The translations under genes and the position numbers were made by a program. DNA of 64,000 nt from Pseudomonas asturiensis. GTDB taxonomy: Bacteria; Pseudomonadota; Gammaproteobacteria; Pseudomonadales; Pseudomonadaceae. The stretch is from positions 124,001 through 188,000 of the forward strand of contig NZ_FRDA01000005.1 in assembly GCF_900143095.1 (NCBI RefSeq), written 5' to 3'. This document shows positions 17,431-25,581 of this stretch, piece by piece (positions within the stretch are counted from its first letter, which is position 1; each line of letters begins with the position of its first letter). Below the pieces are notes generated by a model, which saw nothing but the letters and a program-made list of their open reading frames with translations, was not told where the DNA came from and did no database searches.

Positions 17431-17916
17431 ATGAGCGAAAACCTGCTGAGCATCCCGTGCACCACCCTCAAAGGTGAGCAGAAAACCCTCGCTGACTACG
17501 CTGGCAAGGCTGTTCTGGTGGTCAATACCGCCAGCAAATGCGGTTTTACACCGCAGTACAAAGGGCTGGAAAAACTCTGGCAGGACTACAAGGACCGGGG
17601 GCTGGTGGTGCTCGGTTTTCCCTGCAACCAGTTCGGCAAGCAAGAGCCTGGGGATGAAGGTGCGATTTCCGGGTTCTGCGAACTCAACTACGGCGTCAGT
17701 TTTCCGCTGTTCAAGAAAGTCGATGTCAACGGCGATCAGGCTCACCCATTGTTCGTGCAACTCAAGAAGCAGGCGCCGGGGTTGTTGGGGTCGGAGCGGA
17801 TCAAATGGAATTTCACCAAATTCCTGATCGGCAAGGACGGCAAGCTGGTCAAGCGCTTCGCGCCGCTCACCAAGCCTGAGGAACTGACCGGCGAGATCGA
17901 AGCACTGCTGCGCTAG
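17431..17916 (+). CDS. Glutathione/thioredoxin peroxidase
   Basis: The 161-residue protein belongs to the Cys-type GPx family. The peroxidatic C37 lies in NTASKCGFTPQY; a further Cys C65 is in GFPCNQFGKQEPG, and the tetrad residues Q and W are present (QFGKQ, KWNFTKF). Bacterial members generally use thioredoxin rather than glutathione. There is no signal peptide, so it acts in the cytoplasm. Its stop overlaps that of the convergent hybrid kinase gene by four bases. Confidence 0.93.
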   Translation: MSENLLSIPCTTLKGEQKTLADYAGKAVLVVNTASKCGFTPQYKGLEKLWQDYKDRGLVVLGFPCNQFGKQEPGDEGAISGFCELNYGVSFPLFKKVDVNGDQAHPLFVQLKKQAPGLLGSERIKWNFTKFLIGKDGKLVKRFAPLTKPEELTGEIEALLR

Positions 17917-20285
17917 ACGTCCTGGTCGGCCTGTTCGGCCTGTTCGGCGATCGGAATCCACTGGTCCAGAATGCTGATCAGCTCGGCGCGTCTGAAGGGC
18001 TTGGCCAGATAATCGCTCATGCCTGCTGCCTTGCAACGCTCGCGCTCGTCCGGCATGGCGTTGGCGGTCAGGGCCACGATGGGCAGGTTGGGCCAGCGAC
18101 CGCTGCTGCGAATTTGTCGGCTGGCCTCGTAGCCATTCATGACGGGCATGTTGCAATCCATCAGCACCAGATCGAAGTTGCTGTGCTCCAATTGCTCGAG
18201 TGCCTCTGCGCCATGGCTGCTGACCACCACGTCGCAGCCCATTCTGGCAAGAATACCCTTGGCGACCAGTTGGTTGACCGGATTGTCTTCCACCAGCAGG
18301 ATGCGGGCCGGGCGTTGAGTGGTCTGCTCATGCGTCGGCGCATCGCTGTTGCTGGTTTGTTCCGGGTTCATGACCCGGCTGAGTGTGTGATAAAGCGCGT
18401 TGCGGGCCAGCGGCCTGGCCTGTTGCTGCAAGGGGGCCAGGGCGCCGACCTGCTCGCCTGGCATGAAGTTTCCGTAGGCAGTGACGAGCAGGATGGGCGC
18501 CGAGGTAACCGGGCGAATCGCAAACAGGCATTCGGGGCAATCGGTGATCACCAGATCCGGGCGGGGATCGAGCTTGAGCTCGCGTGTGCGGTCGTCAACG
18601 CTGCGGCGCTCAAGGTCTACACCCCAGGCCGGTAACAGGTTTTCAAGCAACTCCACCAGGCCGCTGCCTGCTGAACTGAAAACCGTCACCCGACCTCCGA
18701 TGGGCTCCGGTGTGATCGCATCCAGGTGAACCGGCAGCGGCAGCTCGGCACAAAACAGGCTGCCGACGCCGGATTGCGATTCGATGCTCAGCGTGCCGCT
18801 CATGGCTTCACACAGGCTGTGGGTCAGTGCCAGCCCCAGTCCTGTGCCGCCGAACTGCCGGGTGATGGCTGCTTCTGCCTGAGCGAACGGTTGCAGGATT
18901 TTTGCCTGGGCTTCCTGGGCGATGCCGATGCCGGTATCGCGCACCTGAATGCTGACCCGGCTTTGCTGCGTCTCAGCGTCCAGCCAGTGGTTCAGGCGCA
19001 CATCCACACGTCCGACTCGCGTGAACTTGAGTGCATTGGAGAGCAGGTTGCTGACGATCTGCCTTACGCGGGTAGGATCGCCAATGACCATTGCTGGAAA
19101 GTCCTGCGCAATCAGGCAGGTCAGTTCAACGTTGGGGGCCGCGTTCTGTGACAGCAGATTGGCCGTGTCTTCCACCAGCAGTCCGAGGTCGAACGGAATG
19201 AGTTCGATCTCCAGGTGCCCCGCGTTGAATTTGGACATGTCGAGAATATCGTTGAGCAGCTCGACCAGCACCTTGCCCGAGTCGTGCGCAATCATCAGTT
19301 GCTGGCGTTGCTCGGCGTTCAGCGGACTGTCCAGGGAAAGCGCCAGCATGCCCAGCAGACCGTTTAGCGGGGTGCGTATTTCATGGCTCATGTTGGCCAG
19401 AAAGGCCGAGCGTGCGTGGGCCATTTCAAGCGCCGTGCTGCGCGCCACCTGTAGCTCCTCGTTGGACTGGCGCAGGCGGATATTGCTGGTGCGCAGCTCG
19501 TTGGTGCGCGCCGCGACGATATCTTCCAGTTCGTTGAGGTGATCGGTCAGGCGATTTTCTGCCTCGCGGCGTCTGGCGAGTTCGTTGCTCGTGGTTTCGA
19601 TCTGGCGGTTGAATGTCTCGACCAGCACCCCGATCTCATCGTTTTCATGGTCGGGCGGGCAAACAATCCGCGAACGCACCGGGCTGCGCGGGTCGTGAAC
19701 GCTCAGGCTGCGGATCACGCCCACAAGGGGTTTGGTCAGCGTTGCATAAAACAGAATGGTCAAAATGGCGGCCAGGGCCAGGCTGCGAACAAAGCCGTTG
19801 AGCAGGGTGATCTCGGCGCGTTGCAGAAAATGGCTGCCGAAGGCGAAGGTGTCGACGGTCAGATACAGCGTACCGATGGTCTCGTTGGGCAGGTGATCCA
19901 GGCGCAAGGCTTCCTGAAACTGACGCTTTTCTCCAAACAGCCAGTCACTCAGCATCCGGTAGCGTCCGCGGGTCAACGGTCGCTCGACACTGGACAGCAC
20001 CATGTTGTTGTTATCGGTCAGCCGCGCGCTGACCACGGCAGGCGAGCGCAGCAGGCCTAGCGTTAGCTCCTGAGCCAGCTCGGCATCGATGTTATAGGCG
20101 ATGCGTGATGAGGGATTCTGGATGATTTCCAGCAGCGAATTGATTTCCCGATCGATAGAGGCGTCTTCGCTGGCATAATCGATCGCGATCTGAAACAGGC
20201 TGAGCAGGGTTCCCAGTGCAAAGCCGATCAATACGGCCAGGCGTGCCTGCTTGAATGAAAGCCTGTTGGGGAGCGATATATCCAT
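17913..20285 (-). CDS. Hybrid sensor histidine kinase (GacS/RetS-network type)
   Basis: The 790-residue protein has two membrane segments (about 17-36 and 165-185) enclosing a periplasmic sensor domain, a HAMP-like linker and coiled coil (215-290), the HisKA phosphoacceptor H301 (ANMSHEIRTPLNG), an HATPase with DTGIGI and GGTGLGLAL, a degenerate middle receiver-like segment (530-605), and a C-terminal receiver with phosphoacceptor D710 (LVLMDCNMPVMNG). No HPt domain is present, so phosphate must pass to a separate HPt protein such as HptB. It resembles P. aeruginosa hybrid kinases feeding HptB, but the exact orthologue is not certain. The C-terminal tail carries a small EQA repeat encoded by tandem CCTGTTCGG units. 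Confidence 0.88.
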   Translation of the reverse strand: MDISLPNRLSFKQARLAVLIGFALGTLLSLFQIAIDYASEDASIDREINSLLEIIQNPSSRIAYNIDAELAQELTLGLLRSPAVVSARLTDNNNMVLSSVERPLTRGRYRMLSDWLFGEKRQFQEALRLDHLPNETIGTLYLTVDTFAFGSHFLQRAEITLLNGFVRSLALAAILTILFYATLTKPLVGVIRSLSVHDPRSPVRSRIVCPPDHENDEIGVLVETFNRQIETTSNELARRREAENRLTDHLNELEDIVAARTNELRTSNIRLRQSNEELQVARSTALEMAHARSAFLANMSHEIRTPLNGLLGMLALSLDSPLNAEQRQQLMIAHDSGKVLVELLNDILDMSKFNAGHLEIELIPFDLGLLVEDTANLLSQNAAPNVELTCLIAQDFPAMVIGDPTRVRQIVSNLLSNALKFTRVGRVDVRLNHWLDAETQQSRVSIQVRDTGIGIAQEAQAKILQPFAQAEAAITRQFGGTGLGLALTHSLCEAMSGTLSIESQSGVGSLFCAELPLPVHLDAITPEPIGGRVTVFSSAGSGLVELLENLLPAWGVDLERRSVDDRTRELKLDPRPDLVITDCPECLFAIRPVTSAPILLVTAYGNFMPGEQVGALAPLQQQARPLARNALYHTLSRVMNPEQTSNSDAPTHEQTTQRPARILLVEDNPVNQLVAKGILARMGCDVVVSSHGAEALEQLEHSNFDLVLMDCNMPVMNGYEASRQIRSSGRWPNLPIVALTANAMPDERERCKAAGMSDYLAKPFRRAELISILDQWIPIAEQAEQADQDV

Positions 20286-20374
20286 GAGTACTTACTGCCA
20301 CTTCTGGTGCCCGGTGCCGGGCAAGCATAGCTGATCGGGCCTGTTGGATAATCAGTTAAATATGAGGAGAAACC

Positions 20375-21265
20375 GTGGATTCTCGGTTGAATGCTTTTCT
20401 TGAGCGTGCTGACGCCGTGCTGGCGCGGCTTGAGCCACTGCTGCCTGCGCTTCGCGAGCCGGTGGACTGGACGCAGGCGCTGGCCGCCCGCTGGGTGCGC
20501 GAGGGACGCAGTGGTTATCTCATGCCGCTGGAGGTCAGCCTGGACATGCGCCTGTCCGACCTGATTGGCGTGGATCTGCAGCGTGAACAGCTAAGCCGCA
20601 ATACCCGTCAGTTTATTGATGGGCTGCCTGCCAACCACGCTTTGCTCTGGGGGTCGCGTGGCACCGGCAAGTCTTCTTTGATTCGTGCGCTGCTGGCCGA
20701 ATACGCGCAGGCGGGTCTGCGCCTGATTGAAATTGAACGTGACCACCTCGGTGATCTGCCGCGTCTTGTGGAGCAGTTACAGACATTGCCGCAGCGCTTC
20801 GTGCTGTTCTGCGATGACCTGTCGTTCGAGTCGGGCGAAGGTGATTACCGGGTGCTCAAGAGCGTGCTCGATGGCTCGCTTGAACAGGCACCGGACAACG
20901 TATTGCTGTATGCCACGTCCAATCGCCGCCACCTGGTGCCCGAAAAGGAGAGCGACAATGCCAACTGGCAGCAGGTCGACGGCGAGCTGCACCCGAGCGA
21001 GGCGGTGGAAGACAAGATTGCCTTGTCCGACCGTTTCGGCCTGTGGTTGTCGTTCTATCCCTTCACGCAGGACCATTACCTGAACGTGGTCGAGCACTGG
21101 ATCACTCAACTGGCGCTGAAATCCGGCCTGAGCTGGCAGCGCGATGAGCAACTGGACAAGGCCGCGATCCGCTGGGCGACGGGACGCGGTAATCGAAATG
21201 GTCGTTGTGCCTATCAGTTCGCACGTTATTGGGTAGGCCTTCAATTGCTGGAGCAACACACATGA
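20375..21265 (+). CDS. AAA-type ATPase, DUF815 family
   Basis: The 296-residue protein has a Walker A at 93-101 (GSRGTGKSS), a Walker B (RFVLFCDDLSFE), a sensor-like LLYATSNRRHLVPE and a conserved C-terminal block (DRFGLWLSFYPFTQDHYL, WATGRGNRNGRCAYQFARYW). DUF815 ATPases are widespread and their function is not established. It starts 89 bases from the divergent kinase gene. Its TGA overlaps the ATG of the fRMsr gene (ATGA), indicating translational coupling and perhaps a shared redox-related process. Confidence 0.85.
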   Translation: MDSRLNAFLERADAVLARLEPLLPALREPVDWTQALAARWVREGRSGYLMPLEVSLDMRLSDLIGVDLQREQLSRNTRQFIDGLPANHALLWGSRGTGKSSLIRALLAEYAQAGLRLIEIERDHLGDLPRLVEQLQTLPQRFVLFCDDLSFESGEGDYRVLKSVLDGSLEQAPDNVLLYATSNRRHLVPEKESDNANWQQVDGELHPSEAVEDKIALSDRFGLWLSFYPFTQDHYLNVVEHWITQLALKSGLSWQRDEQLDKAAIRWATGRGNRNGRCAYQFARYWVGLQLLEQHT

Positions 21266-21744
21266 TCAATCTGCAAGACACAGGCGCTGGCCTGGACGGT
21301 TACAACCTGCTGGCCGTGCAACTGCAAGCGCTGCTGGCCGATGAGCGTGACTTCATCGCCAACGCTGCACAGTTTTCGGCGTTTCTGTACACCCAGATCG
21401 ATGATCTGAACTGGGCCGGTTTTTACCTCAATCGAAACGAAGAGCTGGTCCTGGGGCCGTTTCAGGGGCAGGTCGCCTGCGTGCGAATTCCGTTCGGGCG
21501 AGGCGTGTGCGGCGCGGCTGCGCAGAGTCGGCAGACCCAGCGCGTCGAAGACGTACACAGTTTTGCCGGGCACATCGCTTGCGACAGTGCGTCGAACAGC
21601 GAACTGGTCGTTCCGTTGGTAAAAGACGGGAAACTGATTGGCGTGCTGGATCTGGACAGCCCAAGTGTCGGGCGTTTCAGCGAGGCGGATCAGGCGGGTA
21701 TCGAACGTCTTGCCGCTATCTTTCTGGCTGAGACAGACTGCTGA
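21262..21744 (+). CDS. Free methionine-(R)-sulfoxide reductase, GAF domain
   Basis: The ATG overlaps the upstream stop. The 160-residue product is one GAF domain with the three cysteines of fRMsr in place: VACVRIPFGRGVCGAA gives two and GHIACDSASNSELVVPL the third. The DLNWAGFYL block is also diagnostic. The enzyme reduces free Met-R-sulfoxide, complementing protein-acting MsrB 4 kb away. Two adjacent palindromes follow the gene and may end transcription. Confidence 0.92.
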   Translation: MINLQDTGAGLDGYNLLAVQLQALLADERDFIANAAQFSAFLYTQIDDLNWAGFYLNRNEELVLGPFQGQVACVRIPFGRGVCGAAAQSRQTQRVEDVHSFAGHIACDSASNSELVVPLVKDGKLIGVLDLDSPSVGRFSEADQAGIERLAAIFLAETDC

Positions 21745-21758
21745 GTGACCCACCATGG

Positions 21759-21785
21759 CCGGACGTAAGCGGTTTCACCGTCCGG
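21759..21785 (+). terminator. Weak hairpin after the fRMsr gene
   Basis: CCGGACG and CGTCCGG form a 7-bp stem with a 13-base loop, followed by TGTTTGC. The poor T-run makes it a doubtful terminator. Confidence 0.35.
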
Positions 21786-21830
21786 TGTTTGCTGCGGGGC
21801 AGCGCTGTATAGAGGGTAGGGGCATCGTCT

Positions 21831-21876
21831 CACTGTGGGATGCGCAGTTGTCCGCGAACGCGTCAATCCCACAGTG
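21831..21876. repeat. Extragenic palindrome (degenerate REP, second family)
   Basis: CACTGTGGGAT (21831-21841) and ATCCCACAGTG (21866-21876) are perfect 11-bp inverted arms around a 24-base GC-rich centre with further partial symmetry (TCCGCGAACGCG). The arm sequence resembles the common Pseudomonas REP opening TGTGGGAG. Confidence 0.6.
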
Positions 21877-21902
21877 GACCTATCAATGAGTGAACACATT
21901 CA

Positions 21903-22673
21903 TCAATCGTAGATGACTTTCTTCTTCCATTCCGATTCGGTTTCGTCCGCCTTCAGGCCTTCGGTCAGTGCGTTGTCGTCATCGGCGCTCGGGGCGGTAT
22001 TGGTCAGCACCATCGAGTTGGCGCGGGCCAGTTGTTTCTCCATGGCCAGCAATTGCTGCTGGTAGGTCACCGGATCCGGCTGGTTGCGCAGGTATTGAAC
22101 GCCACGCTCGAACGCCAGACGCGCCTGACCTGGCTGATCCTGGGACAGCGCCATTTGCCCCAGGTTGTTGAAGAACTCGATATGCAGGTTGACCAGGATG
22201 GTGCGGATTTCACGGATCCAGTGTTTGGCTTCGCTGGTCTGCAGAAAACCGTCGTGTGCGGCGCGAGTGACCTGACCATGCAGGGCTTCAAGCAGGAATC
22301 GCACATCCTTGGCCTTGGCTTCGGTCTGAATCGGCGTGACCGGGTTGGTCACTTCGATACGGTCACCTTTGGCGACCTGCGTTTCCAGTTCGGTCAAGCG
22401 GCTCTTGAGCTGGGCGTTTCCTTTTTCCAGGTTCAGCATGCGCTGTACGACGTTCAGCTCCAGGCGCGTCAACAGCAGCTTGAGCGCAGGCGACATCAAC
22501 TGGCCGGGAAACACCTCGGTGATCTCGCCGCACCGACGCAGGCGGTCACTGAGTTCGACTTTAGTACGTGCCTTGTCCAGTTTGCTGTTTTCAGCGACAT
22601 GGTTCAGGTAGCCGATCGCGATGAGCAGCGCAATGCCGGCTACAACCATCAACGTGATCATGAGTGGAGTCAC
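21903..22673 (-). CDS. Conserved membrane-anchored coiled-coil protein of unknown function
   Basis: The 256-residue protein starts with one membrane helix (LMITLMVVAGIALLIAIGYL) and no cleavage site, so it is likely an N-anchored inner-membrane protein. A long helical and coiled region follows (VQRMLNLEKGNAQLKSRLTELETQVAKGDR). The middle part has a repeat-like helical region (NLGQMALSQDQPGQARLAFERGVQYLRNQ) that looks like a TPR unit, and the tail is acidic (PSADDDNALTEGLKADETESEW). I do not recognise a named family. It sits alone between the fRMsr gene and the tRNA cluster. Confidence 0.7.
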   Translation of the reverse strand: MTPLMITLMVVAGIALLIAIGYLNHVAENSKLDKARTKVELSDRLRRCGEITEVFPGQLMSPALKLLLTRLELNVVQRMLNLEKGNAQLKSRLTELETQVAKGDRIEVTNPVTPIQTEAKAKDVRFLLEALHGQVTRAAHDGFLQTSEAKHWIREIRTILVNLHIEFFNNLGQMALSQDQPGQARLAFERGVQYLRNQPDPVTYQQQLLAMEKQLARANSMVLTNTAPSADDDNALTEGLKADETESEWKKKVIYD

Positions 22674-22712
22674 TGCGCAAACCTCATTTGTTCAAGTAGT
22701 TTTGTTGCGAGT

Positions 22713-22730
22713 GTAGTGGCTAAGCACTAC
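22713..22730. other. Small hairpin upstream of the coiled-coil protein gene
   Basis: GTAGTG and CACTAC are complementary around a six-base loop. It is 40 bases upstream of the minus-strand gene and may be a protein-binding site or leader stem. Confidence 0.3.
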
Positions 22731-22855
22731 TGCGCATAGATGTGCCTGTCGGAGTTTGCAACATTGCCTCTATTATAGGCAGCTAATCGCAAACCGCCGG
22801 TCGGCACCTTGAACGGGGTCGAAGTCGTTGATTTAAATAAATTTTCAGATGGGGG

Positions 22856-22884
22856 TTGACGACCTGTCAAACCATCCATAGAAT
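22856..22884 (+). promoter_or_regulatory. Sigma-70 promoter of the tRNA cluster
   Basis: TTGACG (22856-22861) and TAGAAT (22879-22884) are separated by 17 bases. The GCGCGCC discriminator just after is typical of stable-RNA promoters under stringent control. The transcript would start about 55 bases before the first tRNA. Confidence 0.85.
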
Positions 22885-22946
22885 GCGCGCCACTTACAGC
22901 GTAAAGCACACAGCGAAGCGCAATAAGTAGTGAATGTTGTACGTGT

Positions 22947-23022
22947 GTCCCCTTCGTCTAGTGGCCTAGGACACCGCCCTTTCACGGCGGTAACAGGGGT
23001 TCGAGTCCCCTAGGGGACGCCA
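22947..23022 (+). tRNA. tRNA-Glu (TTC), copy 1
   Basis: A 76-nt cloverleaf with acceptor GTCCCCT/AGGGGAC, anticodon TTC in the loop CTTTCAC, T-loop GGTTCGAGTCC and an encoded CCA end. Confidence 0.97.
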
Positions 23023-23024
23023 TT

Positions 23025-23100
<76 letters not shown>

Positions 23101-23200
23101 TTTTTAAGCAGCCTTGCTTCACGGCAGGGTTGAGTGAAACCAGTACCCATCTTCGGATGAGGTCTGGAACTGGAACATACACCATGATGTTTCAGGCTGT

Positions 23201-23276
23201 GTCCCCTTCGTCTAGTGGCCTAGGACACCGCCCTTTCACGGCGGTAACAGGGGTTCGAGTCCCCTAGGGGACGCCA
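23201..23276 (+). tRNA. tRNA-Glu (TTC), copy 2
   Basis: Base-for-base repeat of the first tRNA-Glu, including the CCA end. It lies 100 bases after the first tRNA-Gly with no visible promoter of its own, so it is probably part of the same transcript. Confidence 0.97.
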
Positions 23277-23279
23277 TTT

Positions 23280-23355
<76 letters not shown>

Positions 23356-23362
23356 AATTCAC

Positions 23363-23392
23363 AAAAACGCCGCTCAACAGAGCGGCGTTTTT
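23363..23392 (+). terminator. Terminator of the tRNA cluster
   Basis: AAAAACGCCGCTC pairs with GAGCGGCGTTTTT around AACA, a strong hairpin directly after the last tRNA. Confidence 0.93.
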
Positions 23393-23453
23393 GTATGCGC
23401 GTTTTTTACAGGCAGGCCAGCTGCATTGCTTGAGCGCCCAATGAGCGACCAAC

Positions 23454-23482
23454 AAAAACGCCGCCCAGCGGGCGGCGTTCTT
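23454..23482 (-). terminator. Terminator of the pirin gene
   Basis: AACGCCGCCC and GGGCGGCGTT form a 10-bp stem with a three-base loop. Read on the minus strand it runs into TTTTTGTT, 16 bases after the pirin stop. Confidence 0.88.
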
Positions 23483-23497
23483 GATCGTGCTTGCCCA

Positions 23498-24220
23498 TCA
23501 TGGCATTTGTGGCAGCTCATTGGGGCGCAGGTCGAACACCAGTACCTCGGCGTCCACACCCTCGCTCAATGCAATCAGTTGCTCATTGCGCAAGCGTACG
23601 CCGTCCCCTTCACCCAGCGCCTGGCCATTGAGTACTACGCTGCCGCGTGCAACATGTACGTAGGCGTAGCGATCGGCGTCCAGTTCAAGTGTCGCGGTTT
23701 CGCTGCCATCGAACAGGCCGGCATACACGCGAGCGTCCTGACGAACCTTGAGCGCGCCGTTCTCGCCTTCGGGCGAAATGATCAATTGCAGACGGCCACG
23801 TTTCTGCTCGGCGCTGAAGTGCTCTTGCTGATAGTTCGGGGTCGCACCGCTCACATTCGGCACGATCCAGATCTGCAGGAAATGCACGCCTTCGGTTTGC
23901 GAGTGGTTGAACTCACTGTGCGCCACGCCGCTGCCAGCGCTCATCAATTGCACGTCGCCGGGGCGAATCACAGAGCCGGTGCCCAGGGTGTCCTTGTGTT
24001 CCAGTGCGCCTTCGAGCACGTAGGAGAAAATCTCCATGTCGCGGTGCGGGTGTTGCCCGAAGCCTTTGCCTGCAATCACACGGTCGTCGTTGATCACCAG
24101 CAGGTCGGAGAAGCCCTGTTCTTTCGGGTTGCGATAACTGGCGAACGAGAACGTATGAAAGGACTTGAGCCAGCCATGATCGGCTGCGCCGCGGTCGGAA
24201 GCATTGCGAAGAGTCAGCAT
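23498..24220 (-). CDS. Pirin-family cupin protein
   Basis: The 240-residue bicupin has the four metal ligands of pirins: H57 and H59 (FGQHPHRDMEIFSY), H101 and E103 (SGVAHSEFNHS). Bacterial pirins such as YhhW can show quercetin 2,3-dioxygenase activity, while others modulate metabolic enzymes; the role here is not fixed by sequence. The start at 24220 is preceded by a GGAG site. It is transcribed divergently from a GlxA-type regulator across 286 bases, so that regulator may control it. Confidence 0.9.
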   Translation of the reverse strand: MLTLRNASDRGAADHGWLKSFHTFSFASYRNPKEQGFSDLLVINDDRVIAGKGFGQHPHRDMEIFSYVLEGALEHKDTLGTGSVIRPGDVQLMSAGSGVAHSEFNHSQTEGVHFLQIWIVPNVSGATPNYQQEHFSAEQKRGRLQLIISPEGENGALKVRQDARVYAGLFDGSETATLELDADRYAYVHVARGSVVLNGQALGEGDGVRLRNEQLIALSEGVDAEVLVFDLRPNELPQMP

Positions 24221-24506
24221 GATAGTTTCTCCATCCAGATGTCGACGCTGCAGATTCAGGTATCGACTGAGTGAGATGAAGGTTACTGGTTATCCAGTGG
24301 CGCAATAAGTAGATGAGAAATGAATGACTGTCTCGCTGTGGTTGACAGTTTTGTCTCTCGGCACAAAAAGAGTCATTAAGAGGGCTACGTACCTGAATGC
24401 ATCGGTCCTTCCGTGAGTAAGCTCATTCCAGCGCAAAGTCCCCATCGCCCACGATCTCCGCCATAATGCGCGCTCGACCTTTTCCCTCTCAAGTGACGCC
24501 TCATTC

Positions 24507-25457
24507 ATGAAAACCGTGGCAATGGTCCTGTTTCCCGATTTTCTTCTGCTCGACATGGCGGGCCCCATGGAGGTCTTCTCCATTGCCAATCGTTACCTGG
24601 CACCTGACGAGCATTACCAGATAAGCACGGTCGGTACGCAGAGCGACGCCATACGGGCATCCAATGGTGTGCACGTTACCGCCGACGTTCACATGAGCCA
24701 GGCTGCTGGCAACCCCGACCTGTTGCTGGTGCCCGGTGGACCGGGTGCCTACGATGAAAAACATCAACCTCTGGTGCGCTGGTTGCTGGAGGTGAAGGGA
24801 CAGGCGGGCTGTATCGGGTCGATCTGTACCGGCGCTTTCATACTGGGCGAGGCGGGGCTGCTGGACGGCTATCGTGTCACGACTCACTGGCACTACACCG
24901 AGCGGCTTATCAAACGCTTTCCAAAAGCCATCGTCGAAACCGACCAGATCTACATTCAGGATCGCAATCTGCTGACGTCCGGCGGTGTGACCGCAGGTAT
25001 CGACCTGGCGCTGGCGATTGTTGCGCAGGATCACGGCAAGAAAGTCGCACAGGATGTTGCCAAGGTGCTGCTGGTGCTGATGAAGCGTCAGGGTGGCCAG
25101 GCGCAGTTCAGTCCGTTGATGAATGCTGTGGCGACTCAGCAAACCCCTGTCACGCGAGTGCAGAACTACGTGCTGGAGCACCTGGATGAATCGTTCAGCG
25201 TCGAACGCATGGCCAGCATGGCCAACATGAGCGCCCGGCACTTTGCCCGGCTGTTCTTGCGCGAAGTGCAGATGACGCCCATGGAGTTTCTGCAGAATGC
25301 GCGTATCGACCGGGCCCGAAGCCTGCTGGAGATCAGCGATCTGCCGCTCAAGACCGTGGCTTACCGAAGTGGCTTTGGCAGCGTGCGGCACATGCGTTTT
25401 CTGTTTGGTGAAAAACTCGGTCTGACCCCCTCCCAATACCGCGAACAATTCAGTTAG
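24507..25457 (+). CDS. GlxA-family AraC-type transcriptional regulator
   Basis: The 316-residue protein combines an N-terminal DJ-1/PfpI-like domain (LFPDFLLLDMAGPMEVF, LLVPGGPGA, the elbow GSICTGAFILGEAGLLDG) with a C-terminal AraC DNA-binding domain made of two helix-turn-helices (FSVERMASMANMSARHFARLF and LKTVAYRSGFGSVRHMRFLF). The elbow Cys (SICTGA) is kept, though most members are non-enzymatic sensors. It is divergent from pirin and probably regulates it or responds to an amino-acid or amine signal, as related ArgR and GbdR proteins do (inference). Confidence 0.9.
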   Translation: MKTVAMVLFPDFLLLDMAGPMEVFSIANRYLAPDEHYQISTVGTQSDAIRASNGVHVTADVHMSQAAGNPDLLLVPGGPGAYDEKHQPLVRWLLEVKGQAGCIGSICTGAFILGEAGLLDGYRVTTHWHYTERLIKRFPKAIVETDQIYIQDRNLLTSGGVTAGIDLALAIVAQDHGKKVAQDVAKVLLVLMKRQGGQAQFSPLMNAVATQQTPVTRVQNYVLEHLDESFSVERMASMANMSARHFARLFLREVQMTPMEFLQNARIDRARSLLEISDLPLKTVAYRSGFGSVRHMRFLFGEKLGLTPSQYREQFS

Positions 25458-25581
25458 TTTCGACTGAAAAGCCCCGGTGTCCGTATTCGGCACCGCGTTG
25501 ACCGTATGACGCCCCCTGAACAACTTGTTCCAGAGCGGTTGCCTGCCAAGATGAATAAGCATTATTCATCAGGGTGACGCA

